Positions 8,763 through 15,984 of a DNA stretch of 64,000 nt are shown one piece after another (within the stretch, counting starts at the first letter, position 1; every line of letters starts with the position of its first letter). Source of the stretch: Ideonella sp. (GTDB lineage: Bacteria > Pseudomonadota > Gammaproteobacteria > Burkholderiales > Burkholderiaceae_C). Where the stretch lies: positions 124,001 through 188,000 of the forward strand of contig NZ_JADJDO010000004.1 in NCBI RefSeq assembly GCF_016702655.1, written 5' to 3'. The position numbers and the translations under genes were made by a program. The notes under the pieces are model-generated. The model saw only the letters and a program-made list of their open reading frames with translations, ran no database searches and was not told the origin of the DNA.

Positions 8763-9634
8763 GGGTCGCGTGTCTTGGGAAACAGGCCCTGCGGCCGCAA
8801 GGCGAGCACGATCAGGAAGGCGAGGTGGCCGAACAGCACGCCCCAGCCGGGGTTGAGCTTGGCGCCGATGGCCTGCGCGACGCCAAGAATCACGCCGCCG
8901 GCCAGCGTGCCCCACAGCGAGCCGAGGCCGCCGATGATGACGGCCTCGAACGAGTACAGCAACCGCGCCGGCCCGTCGCTCGGGCTGATCGTCGTGCGCA
9001 TCACGAGAAAGACGCCGGCCAGCGCGACGACGGCGCTCGCGATCGCCATCGCCAGCGCATAGACATGCTGCCGATCGACGCCCATCAGCGAGGCCGTGCC
9101 GGGGTCGTCCGACGTGGCACGAAAGGATCGCCCGGCGCGCGTCTGCCGGAACAGCCATTGCAGGGCCGCGATCGTGGCGACGGCCGTCGCCATCACGAGC
9201 ATCGGCAGCACGCCGAAGGCGATGTCGTGGCCGAGGTCCCAGGTGGCGGTCGCCAGCGGCCCGATGTCCAGGCCGCGCACGTCGGCCGAGAAGACCTGCA
9301 GCAGCGCGTTCTGGATCACGATCGACAGGCCGAAAGTCAGCAGCAGCGGGCGCAGCACGTCGCCACCGAGCGTGCGGTTGAACGCGAAGCGCTGCGCGGC
9401 GTAGCCCAGCAGCGCGAGGGCCGGGACGACAACGACGAACGCCACCTGCCAAGGCCAGCCGAGCACCTGGACGACGAAGACGGCCGCATAGCCGGCAAAC
9501 ACGATCATGTCGCCGTGGGCGATGTTGATCATGCGCATCACGCCGAACGACAGCGACAGCCCTGCGGCAAAGAGCGCGTACAAGCCGCCGAGCAGCACGC
9601 CTTGCAGGATGGTGTTGATCCACTCGGCGATCAC
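8759..9634 (-). CDS. livH: branched-chain amino acid-type ABC transporter permease LivH
   Basis: Inner-membrane permease, 291 residues with about eight membrane segments. ILQGVLLGGLYALFAAGLSL followed by FGVMRMINIAHGDMIVFAGY at the N-terminus is the LivH signature, and the loop FRQTRAGRSFRATSDDPGTA carries the ATPase-coupling EAA-like motif. The C-terminal part has SFEAVIIGGLGSLWGTLAGG. It pairs with LivM (4-bp overlap downstream) and sits 1 bp after livF, giving the order binding protein, G, F, H, M along the transcript. Normal length and no disrupted motif. Confidence 0.92.
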   Translation of the reverse strand: MIAEWINTILQGVLLGGLYALFAAGLSLSFGVMRMINIAHGDMIVFAGYAAVFVVQVLGWPWQVAFVVVVPALALLGYAAQRFAFNRTLGGDVLRPLLLTFGLSIVIQNALLQVFSADVRGLDIGPLATATWDLGHDIAFGVLPMLVMATAVATIAALQWLFRQTRAGRSFRATSDDPGTASLMGVDRQHVYALAMAIASAVVALAGVFLVMRTTISPSDGPARLLYSFEAVIIGGLGSLWGTLAGGVILGVAQAIGAKLNPGWGVLFGHLAFLIVLALRPQGLFPKTRDP

Positions 9635-9635
9635 T

Positions 9636-10334
9636 TCACTCTCCGAAGTAGGCGCGCGCGATCTGCTCGCGCGTCAGCCCGGCCGGCGCGCCTTCGAGCG
9701 CGACACTGCCTTTCTGCAAGCACAGCACGCGGTCGGCCAGCTTCAGCGCCTGGCCCACGTCCTGCTCGACGAGCACCAGCGAGATGCCCTCGGCTCGAAT
9801 CTGCGGCAGCGTGCGGTAGATGTCGCGCACGACCACTGGCGCCAGGCCGAGCGATACCTCGTCGCACAGCAACAGGCGCGGGTTGGACATCAAGGCGCGG
9901 GCGACGGCCACCATCTGCTGCTGCCCGCCCGAGAGCGCCGTCGCGTCGCGGCGGCGGAACTCGCGCAACACCGGGAACAGCGCGTAGACGCGCTCCAGGT
10001 CCCACGGGCCGGGCCGCTGCGCGTAGGCGCCCATCAGCAGGTTGTCCTCGACGCTCAGGCTGGGGAAGAGGCGCCGCCCTTCGGGCACCATCGCCACGCC
10101 AGCGGCGGCAACGCGGTGCGCGCCCCAGCCTGCAACGTCCTGGCCGGCGAGGCGAATGCTGCCCGCGGTCACCGGCAGCAGCCCGGCCAGCGTGCGCAGG
10201 AAGGTCGTCTTGCCGGCGCCATTGGCGCCGATGATGGCGACCGCCTCGCCCTCGTCGACATGCAAGTCGATCCCGTACAAGGCCTGGAAGTCGCCATAGC
10301 CGGCCGTCACGCCGCGCGCCTCGAGAAGGCTCAT
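9636..10334 (-). CDS. livF: ABC transporter ATP-binding protein LivF
   Basis: Cytoplasmic ATPase, about 232 residues from the ATG at 10334 (a GTG four codons upstream is possible). Walker A GANGAGKTT is near residue 36, the signature LSGGQQQM near 135, and Walker B LLLCDEVSLGLAP contains the LivF-typical SLGLAP. The VPEGRRLFPSLSVEDNL segment separates LivF from LivG. The start codon lies at the edge of an 80-bp tandem repeat that has been inserted between livG and livF, so normal stop-start coupling with livG has been lost here. Confidence 0.92.
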   Translation of the reverse strand: MSLLEARGVTAGYGDFQALYGIDLHVDEGEAVAIIGANGAGKTTFLRTLAGLLPVTAGSIRLAGQDVAGWGAHRVAAAGVAMVPEGRRLFPSLSVEDNLLMGAYAQRPGPWDLERVYALFPVLREFRRRDATALSGGQQQMVAVARALMSNPRLLLCDEVSLGLAPVVVRDIYRTLPQIRAEGISLVLVEQDVGQALKLADRVLCLQKGSVALEGAPAGLTREQIARAYFGE

Positions 10335-10494
10335 GGGTGCCCCCACGGTCGCTTCGCTCCCTGCCCCCCGAGGGGGCGCTCGCCTGGCTTGAGGCGACTC
10401 GGCGCCGGGCTCATGCCTGCCCCCACGGTCGCTTCGCTCCCTGCCCCCCGAGGGGGCGCTCGCCCGGCTTGAGGCGGCTCGGCGCCGGGCTCAT
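10331..10494. repeat. 80-bp tandem duplication of a C/G-rich intergenic repeat
   Basis: Two consecutive 80-bp units (10331-10410 and 10411-10490) differ at only a few positions; each starts TCATG and runs through GCCCCCACGGTCGCTTCGCT, CCCCCCGAGGGGG and GGCGCCGGGC. A third TCAT at 10491 is the livG stop. The core CCCCCGAGGGGG is self-complementary and could form a hairpin in RNA. Related units occur at 15897 and 52510. The element sits exactly between the livG stop and the livF start. Confidence 0.85.
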
Positions 10495-11246
10495 TCGACG
10501 TCGATCCCCATGTAGATCTCGCGCACCGCCGGGTCGGCCATCACCTTCGCGGGGTCGCCCTGGATCAGCAGGCGGCCGAAGTCCAGCGCCACGAGGCGCT
10601 CGACCACCGCCAGCAGCGCGTGCACGATGTGCTCGATCCAGACGATCGTGACGCCCTCGTCGCGGATGGCGCAGATCAGCGCGATCAGCGCGTGCTCCTC
10701 GGGCTCGGTCAAGCCGCCGGCGATCTCGTCGAGCAACAGCAGCGTCGGCTCGGTGGCCAGCGCGCGCGCCAGTTCGAGGCGCTTGCGGTCGAGCAGCGGC
10801 AGCGTGCCCGCAAGCCGGTTCGCCTTGCCCGCGAGCCCGGTGCGCTCGAGCACCAGCAGCGCGCGCGCGCGCGCTGCCCGCTCGCCACGCCGGGCGCCGA
10901 AGGTCGCACCGACGAGCACGTTCTCGAACACCGTCAGGCCGACGAAGGGGTGCGGGATCTGGTAGCTGCGCGCAATGCCCAGGTGGCAGCGCGCCGCCGG
11001 CGACAACACGGTGATGTCGCGCCCGTCGAACACGATCCGGCCGCCGTTGGCCCGCACGTCGCCGCCGATCAGGTTGAGCAGCGTCGTCTTGCCGGCGCCA
11101 TTGGGGCCGATGATGCCCAGCGCCTCGCCGCGCCGCAGGTCCAGCGTCAGCCTGTCGGTGACCTGCAGCGAGCCATAGCGCTTGCTGACCGAATCGAGCT
11201 CGAGCAGCGGCGGGGCCGCCGCGCCGGATCCGGATCGCTGCGGCAC
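10491..11246 (-). CDS. livG: ABC transporter ATP-binding protein LivG
   Basis: Cytoplasmic ATPase, 251 residues from a GTG at 11246, four bases after the stop of the binding-protein gene. Walker A GPNGAGKTT is near residue 47; Walker B is LLLLDEIAGGLTEPE. The ABC signature is a variant, LPLLDRKRLELARAL, instead of LSYGQQRRLE, which I believe is common in this subgroup. RSYQIPHPFVGLTVFENVLV is the LivG Q-loop region. It works with LivF as the ATPase heterodimer of the Liv transporter. Confidence 0.9.
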   Translation of the reverse strand: MPQRSGSGAAAPPLLELDSVSKRYGSLQVTDRLTLDLRRGEALGIIGPNGAGKTTLLNLIGGDVRANGGRIVFDGRDITVLSPAARCHLGIARSYQIPHPFVGLTVFENVLVGATFGARRGERAARARALLVLERTGLAGKANRLAGTLPLLDRKRLELARALATEPTLLLLDEIAGGLTEPEEHALIALICAIRDEGVTIVWIEHIVHALLAVVERLVALDFGRLLIQGDPAKVMADPAVREIYMGIDVE

Positions 11247-11250
11247 CGCG

Positions 11251-12555
11251 TCAGCCCATCGGCTTGAGCGTGCCGCCCAGCGGCACCGTCTTCGCCTGCC
11301 CGTTCTCGATGATCACGAGGTCCAGGCCCGTCCCCTTGCGCTGCCACTGCCCGCCGACGAGCGGCGTCTTCGCGACGTTGGGCACCGGGCCCTTGGCGAA
11401 GTTGATCGGGCCGACGATCGTCGCCAGGTCGGTGGCCGCGATCGCGTCGCGGATCGCCTTTGCGCCCTTGCCTTCGGACTTCTTGAGCGCGGCGATCGCG
11501 ACCTCGAACAGCGAGTGCTTGAAGCCGAGCGGCATCGACCATTGCTTGCCCGTGGCCTTGGTGTAGGCGGCAGCCAGTTCGGCCGAGCTCTGCCCGGTCA
11601 GCGACGACTTGAACGGATGGTCCGGCGACCACCAGACCTCGACCGACAGGCCTTCGGAACGCGGGCCGAAGGCCGCGATCGCGGCCGGGAACTCGGTTGC
11701 CTTGCCGACCGTCACGATCTTGGGCTTGAAGCCCTGCTGGCCGGCCTGGGCCCAGAAGTTGCCGAAGTCGGGCGGCGGCATGACACCGGTCACGATCTCG
11801 GCGCCGCCCTTCTTGAACTCGGTGATGTAGGCGGTGAAGTCGTCCGACGGGCTCTGGTAGCGACCCGGATCGATGAACTTGAGCTTCTTCGCAGCTGCCA
11901 CCGACGGAAAGCCCACCTTGGCGTCGCCCCAGGCGTTGCCGTCCGGGTCGTTGGGCCACAGCGCGCCGACGACGCGGTTGGTCGGCAACTTGTCCCAGAT
12001 GCCGGTAAAGACGGCAATGATGTCTTCCAGCCCCCAGAAGAAGTGGTAGGTCCATTGGAAGCCCTTCTTCGGGTCGCCGCCGCGGCCGAAGAAGTGCGGC
12101 TGCCACGGCGTGTCGTTGGTCACGCAGGGCATGCCGTTGAGTTCGCACTGGTCGGCGACCGGATTGGTCGTTTCGGGCGTGCAGCCGGCGATCACGATAT
12201 CGACCTTGTTCTTCAGGATCAGCTCGGCCGTGACCTCGGCGGCGCGCGACGAGTTGGACTGCGAGTCCTTGTAGATGATCTCGACCGCGTAGGTCTTGCC
12301 GCCGGCCTTGATGCCGCCGGCAAGCAGCTTTCGCATCTCGGCAAGCGTGAACGGGTCGGGCTCGGCGAAGACGGCGAGCGGCCCGGTCTGCGGCGCGACA
12401 TAGCCGATCTTGAAGGTGTCGGCGGCGTGCACCCAGGGCGCGTGCAACACGCCGGCAGCCGCGGCCGCGCTGCCGCCGAGCGTCTTGAGCGCGTCGCGCC
12501 GGCCCGGGCTGGTGGGTTGCTGGCCGGTCGCGCGGGTCGGATCGTTGGTTGTCAT
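11251..12555 (-). CDS. branched-chain amino acid-type ABC transporter substrate-binding protein
   Basis: Periplasmic Peripla_BP_6 (LivJ/K-type) protein, 434 residues from the ATG at 12555, which is preceded by GAGGAGACACC, a good ribosome binding site. The N-terminus carries a twin-arginine-like signal (RRDALKTLGGSAAAAAGVLH, cleaved near WVHAA). The mature protein starts DTFKIGYVAPQTGPLAVFAE, the classical first strand and ligand loop. DIVIAGCTPETTNPVADQCE is the hinge/ligand region. It is the first transporter gene after the catabolic genes and presumably sets specificity for the pathway's substrate. Confidence 0.9.
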   Translation of the reverse strand: MTTNDPTRATGQQPTSPGRRDALKTLGGSAAAAAGVLHAPWVHAADTFKIGYVAPQTGPLAVFAEPDPFTLAEMRKLLAGGIKAGGKTYAVEIIYKDSQSNSSRAAEVTAELILKNKVDIVIAGCTPETTNPVADQCELNGMPCVTNDTPWQPHFFGRGGDPKKGFQWTYHFFWGLEDIIAVFTGIWDKLPTNRVVGALWPNDPDGNAWGDAKVGFPSVAAAKKLKFIDPGRYQSPSDDFTAYITEFKKGGAEIVTGVMPPPDFGNFWAQAGQQGFKPKIVTVGKATEFPAAIAAFGPRSEGLSVEVWWSPDHPFKSSLTGQSSAELAAAYTKATGKQWSMPLGFKHSLFEVAIAALKKSEGKGAKAIRDAIAATDLATIVGPINFAKGPVPNVAKTPLVGGQWQRKGTGLDLVIIENGQAKTVPLGGTLKPMG

Positions 12556-12638
12556 CGGTGTCTCCTCTGGTGGGCCTGTCGGTTGTGGTGAGGGCGCTCT
12601 CGGCCGAGGTCCTCGGCACTGACGCTGGCGCTGCGCCG

Positions 12639-12767
12639 TTACACCTCGGGCATCTCGTGGATGCACAGGCGCACGGCTTGCTCGGGCGCGTCGATCGCTT
12701 CGATCAGCGCCTGGCGATCTTCTCGATCACGGCCTGCTTGAGTTCGGCCGTGCGGTGCGGACTCTCA
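12639..12767 (-). pseudogene. 4-oxalocrotonate tautomerase family, frameshifted remnant
   Basis: On the minus strand one frame gives RTAELKQAVIEKI and, after a one-base shift near 12711-12716, QALIEAIDAPEQAVRLCIHEMPEV and a TAA at 12639-12641. Together these match the 4-oxalocrotonate tautomerase (4-OT) family core. The N-terminal dozen residues, including the catalytic Pro1, are not encoded in frame, and the frame is broken, so a functional enzyme is unlikely as the sequence stands. 4-OT acts in catechol meta-cleavage pathways, so its presence between the UbiX/TIGR02444 genes and the transporter fits an aromatic operon. Confidence 0.65.
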
Positions 12768-12770
12768 TGG

Positions 12771-13295
12771 CTACGCCGCCTTGTCCCCGTGCGGTAGACA
12801 GGCGGAGATGATGTGGTCGACCCGGCGCGTCATCGCAGGCGTCACGACGGCGCCGAGCAGGTCGAGGTAGCGCGCAACGCTCGCCTGCGCAGCCGCGCGC
12901 GGCGCGAGCGTGCGCGTGGCCTTGGGCAGCGCCTGCGCGAGCTCGAACAAGGCGCGCTGCTCGGCGTACTCCATGTCGAGCTCGGCCGCCGCGATACGCT
13001 TGCGCAGGTCGGCCGCCCAACCCTCGGGCAGCCCTTGCGGCGCTGCCTTGAGCGAGCGCCGCGCGCGCCGCAGCGGGGCAATGACTTCGGCCTGCCAGCG
13101 CGCCGTGGCCGCCATCGCCCGGTGCAGGCCGCGCCTGTCGAGCGCGCGGCCCCGGCTTGCCTGCCAGCAGCACCACAGCAGCAGGTTGGTGTCGGTGCCG
13201 GCGTCGTCCTGCAGCGCGAGGAAGGCCGCCTCGACGCCGGGAAGGCGGTAGCCTTGCAGCGAGAAGCGCCAGAACGCGTTGGGCTCGTGGCGCAT
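12771..13295 (-). CDS. TIGR02444 family protein
   Basis: A 174-residue soluble alpha-helical protein starting MRHEPNAFWRFSLQGYRLPG, followed by VEAAFLALQDDAGTDTNLLLWCCWQASRG, the hallmark of the TIGR02444 (DUF2390) family of unknown function. RAGLHRAMAATARWQ-like helices follow. It is 14 bp from ubiX and reads in the same direction. Members of this family are often found alone in proteobacteria; here it has been recruited into the aromatic operon. I infer no activity. Confidence 0.8.
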   Translation of the reverse strand: MRHEPNAFWRFSLQGYRLPGVEAAFLALQDDAGTDTNLLLWCCWQASRGRALDRRGLHRAMAATARWQAEVIAPLRRARRSLKAAPQGLPEGWAADLRKRIAAAELDMEYAEQRALFELAQALPKATRTLAPRAAAQASVARYLDLLGAVVTPAMTRRVDHIISACLPHGDKAA

Positions 13296-13309
13296 CGTCT
13301 TTGCTGCCG

Positions 13310-13900
13310 CTACAGCGACTGCAGCTTGGGCGAGTCGCCGTGCCCGCTCCAGCGCTTGAACAGGTCGTGCTCGACGCCGACCTGGTCGAGCGCCTTGCCG
13401 ATGCTCTGGTGCACGAGGTCCATGATCGTCAGCGGGCGGTGATAGAAGGCCGGCATCGGCGGCAGGATCACCGCGCCGCAGTCGGCGGCGCGCGCCATCA
13501 GCTCGAGGTGGCCCTTGTGCAGCGGCGTCTCGCGCACCATCAGCACGAGCTTGCGCCCTTCCTTCAGCTGCACGTCGGCGGCGCGCACGACGAGGTTGTA
13601 GGTGAACGAGTTGGCGATCGCCGACAGCGTCTTGACGGTGCACGGGGCGACGATCATGCCGCGCGTGCGAAACGACCCGCTCGCCACCGCCGCGCCGACA
13701 TCGCGGTTGTTGTAGACCACGGCAGCGAGCGAGCGCACCTCGTCGAGCGTGACGTCGGTCTCGATGGCGAGGTTCATCCCCGCCGCCTCGCTCAGGATCA
13801 GGTGCGTCTCGTGGCCGAGCGCCTTGAGCACGCGCAGCAGCTCGACGCCGTAGATCACGCCGGTCGCGCCGGTGATGGCGACCACCAGGGGTAGATTCAT
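13310..13900 (-). CDS. ubiX: UbiX-family flavin prenyltransferase
   Basis: A 196-residue cytoplasmic enzyme that makes prenylated FMN, the cofactor of UbiD decarboxylases. The N-terminus VVAITGATGVIYGVELLRVL carries the FMN-binding GxTGAxG loop, and APCTVKTLSAIANSFTYNL with RETPLHKGHLELM is the conserved substrate/phosphate-binding region. Normal length for UbiX. It starts at the ATG at 13900, 31 bp after the end of the CBS-domain gene. In this operon it would activate the UbiD protein encoded at 15985-17493. Confidence 0.92.
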   Translation of the reverse strand: MNLPLVVAITGATGVIYGVELLRVLKALGHETHLILSEAAGMNLAIETDVTLDEVRSLAAVVYNNRDVGAAVASGSFRTRGMIVAPCTVKTLSAIANSFTYNLVVRAADVQLKEGRKLVLMVRETPLHKGHLELMARAADCGAVILPPMPAFYHRPLTIMDLVHQSIGKALDQVGVEHDLFKRWSGHGDSPKLQSL

Positions 13901-13931
13901 TTGCTGTGCCCGCTGGGTGAAGGCATCATGC

Positions 13932-14619
13932 TCAGGCTGCGAGCGCCGGCCACTGCGCCTCGCTCGTGTCGAGCACCGCATAGCCTGCCGCCTCGAGCGC
14001 CGCGGCGACATCGGCCGCACGTTGCGCGCCGAAGCGAATCACGATCTTGCGCGCCGGCGCGACGCTGCCCTCGGGTTCGGAAGGATGGGGGCCTACGGGA
14101 TACAGCGCGTGCAGCACCGAGCCTGCCGCCTCGGCCACCTCGGCGATGCGGCCCAGCACCCCCGGCCCGAGCACGATCGGCGCCAGCGTCAGGCCGCTGC
14201 GCTGCTCCCAGGCGCCCAGGCAGTGCGCGGCAAGCTGGAAGATCTCGTTGGCCGAGATCACGCCGACCACGCGCTCGCCATCGAGGACCGGAAACTGCGC
14301 CACGCCGAGCGCCTGCCCCTTTCTCGAGGCAGTGCTGCATCGTGTCGCCGGCCTGCACCGTCGCAGGGTTGCGCACCATCACGTCGCGCACCTTCAGCCG
14401 CGTCGAGAAGTACGCGAGCTCGTCGGGGTTCTGCGTGCTGAGCACGAAGTGATCCATGCGCAGCAGGTTGGCGCGCGTCACGAGGCCGCGCAGCCGCCCG
14501 TCGTCGACCACCGGCAACGCGTGCAGGTTGTTCTCGCTCAGGATGCGGTTGGCTTCCGAGAGCAGGGCGTCGCTCGCCACGACCATTGGGTCGGGCTGCA
14601 TCCAGTGGCGCACGATCAT
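13932..14619 (-). pseudogene. tandem CBS-domain protein, PpsC-like (one-base frameshift)
   Basis: From the ATG at 14619 the frame encodes MIVRHWMQPDPMVVASDALL and NNLHALPVVDDGRLRGLVTR, a first CBS domain, and then DVMVRNPATVQAGDTMQHCL of the second. After a GGGG run near 14313-14318 the protein continues only in another frame (AQFPVLDGERVVGVISANEI), completing the second CBS domain and a C-terminal regulatory tail. The joined product is about 228 residues (about 24 kDa). Thauera phenylphosphate synthase has a 24-kDa CBS-domain subunit (PpsC) that stimulates activity; size and context match. The stop-start overlap with the UPF0261 gene (14616-14619) indicates coupling. The homopolymer shift could be a sequencing error. 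Confidence 0.75.
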
Positions 14620-15881
14620 GAGGCTTGCAACTCCGCTGCGCGCCGCGATGCGCGGCTCAAGGCATGCAGGCGCGCGAATTCGTCGACCGCGGCGCGCGCG
14701 AACTCGGGCGTGTAAAGGTGCAGGTCGAGCTCCTTCACGCGTGCGGGCTCGGCGAGGCGCTGCTTGAGCCGCTCGACGAAGGCCGCATCGGCCTGCGGGT
14801 CGTAGATGCTCCGCCCCTCGCGGTCGAGCGACGACCAGCCCTTCTTCGGCACGAGGAAGGTCCACTCGCCGCGCGCCGCGTTGAGCCGCTCGGCGATCAC
14901 GTCGGCGGCCTGGCGCAACTCGTCGGCGGTGGTGCGCACCTGCACCCGCAACGCGTCCTGCACGTACTGCACGCGGTCCTTGGTCTTCTCGAGCATGTCG
15001 GCGCGACCGCCGTAGGACAGGATGTCGAGGCCGCAGGGCGCGAGCACGGTCGGGATCCCGGCAGCGGCCGCGGCCTTCAACCGGTCCGGCCCCGGATCGC
15101 GGTTGCCCTTGAACAGATGCTCCATCACGCCGCCGATGCAGATGTCGAGCACGCCGGCAAACGCGCCGTCGCGGATCATCTCCTCCATCGCCCGGTCGCC
15201 CTTGCCTTGCGCGTGGCAGACGATCGGCGTGAAGCCGGCCTCCTCGAGCATGGCAAGCGCCGACTGCACCGCCATCTCGCCGAAGCCGAACGACGAGATC
15301 GCGACGCAGGGCTTGTCGAACTTGAAGTCGATGCCCAGCGTCATCTCGACCATGCCGCAGATCGCGCCGACCGCGTTGACGATCTGCGCCTTCAGCAGCG
15401 GGTTCATCTTGACGATGTCGAGCACCGTGTGGTGCATCGTGATGTCGCGCGTGCCGACGTACTGGTCGATGTAGGCCGGGTGCGCGGCCATCGGCGAGGC
15501 CATCAGCTTCGGGAACCCGAACGGCAGCTGCTTCATCACCGAGGTCGCGACCAGCGTCGCGGTGCCGCCGCCGATGCCGATCGCGCCGTGCACGCGGCCC
15601 TCGCGCAGCAGGTCCGCGACGATGGCCGCCGCGCCGCGGATCTGGTTCTTGGTCGCGGTGTCGCGGTCGCTGCGGTATTTCTCGCGCACGACCTCGATCG
15701 CGAGGCCGCCGCGCGCGGCGACCTCCTCGGTCGTGATGTCGCCCGCGAACGGCGGCGGCTCCTCCATGCTGAAGTCGAGCAGGATCGGCTCATGGCCGCG
15801 CCCGGCGATCAGGTCCTTGACGAAGACGATGTCCTCGCCCCGGGTATCGAGGTTGCAGATGACGAGCACACCCTTCTTCAT
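14616..15881 (-). CDS. UPF0261 / Tm-1-like ATP-binding domain protein
   Basis: A 421-residue cytoplasmic protein of the UPF0261 family, related to the tomato Tm-1 N-terminal domain. It starts MKKGVLVICNLDTRGEDIVF; later hallmarks are GAIGIGGGTATLVATSVMKQ, VGTRDITMHHTVLDI and APCGLDILSYGG. Biochemical function is not established for the family. Here it lies between UbiD and the CBS protein and overlaps the latter by 4 bp, so it belongs to the aromatic operon. A nucleotide-dependent role is inferred only from the fold. Confidence 0.85.
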   Translation of the reverse strand: MKKGVLVICNLDTRGEDIVFVKDLIAGRGHEPILLDFSMEEPPPFAGDITTEEVAARGGLAIEVVREKYRSDRDTATKNQIRGAAAIVADLLREGRVHGAIGIGGGTATLVATSVMKQLPFGFPKLMASPMAAHPAYIDQYVGTRDITMHHTVLDIVKMNPLLKAQIVNAVGAICGMVEMTLGIDFKFDKPCVAISSFGFGEMAVQSALAMLEEAGFTPIVCHAQGKGDRAMEEMIRDGAFAGVLDICIGGVMEHLFKGNRDPGPDRLKAAAAAGIPTVLAPCGLDILSYGGRADMLEKTKDRVQYVQDALRVQVRTTADELRQAADVIAERLNAARGEWTFLVPKKGWSSLDREGRSIYDPQADAAFVERLKQRLAEPARVKELDLHLYTPEFARAAVDEFARLHALSRASRRAAELQAS

Positions 15882-15896
15882 GGCGCCCCTCGTCCG

Positions 15897-15964
15897 ACGA
15901 GTACGTCGGCCGGTCCCCCGAGGGGACCCGGGCCGGCTTGGGAGCGGCCCGGCGCTCGGCCCGG
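15897..15964. repeat. dispersed C/G-rich intergenic repeat copy
   Basis: The gap between the UPF0261 and UbiD genes contains GGTCCCCCGAGGGGACC, a near-perfect 17-bp palindrome, then GGCCGGCTTGGGAGCGGCCC. The second block recurs almost exactly at 52530-52560, and the CCCCCGAGGGG core recurs at 10365, 10445 and 26410. This appears to be one of a family of REP-like elements in this genome. Confidence 0.75.
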
Positions 15965-15984
15965 TGGCTCGGTAGTACGTGGCA

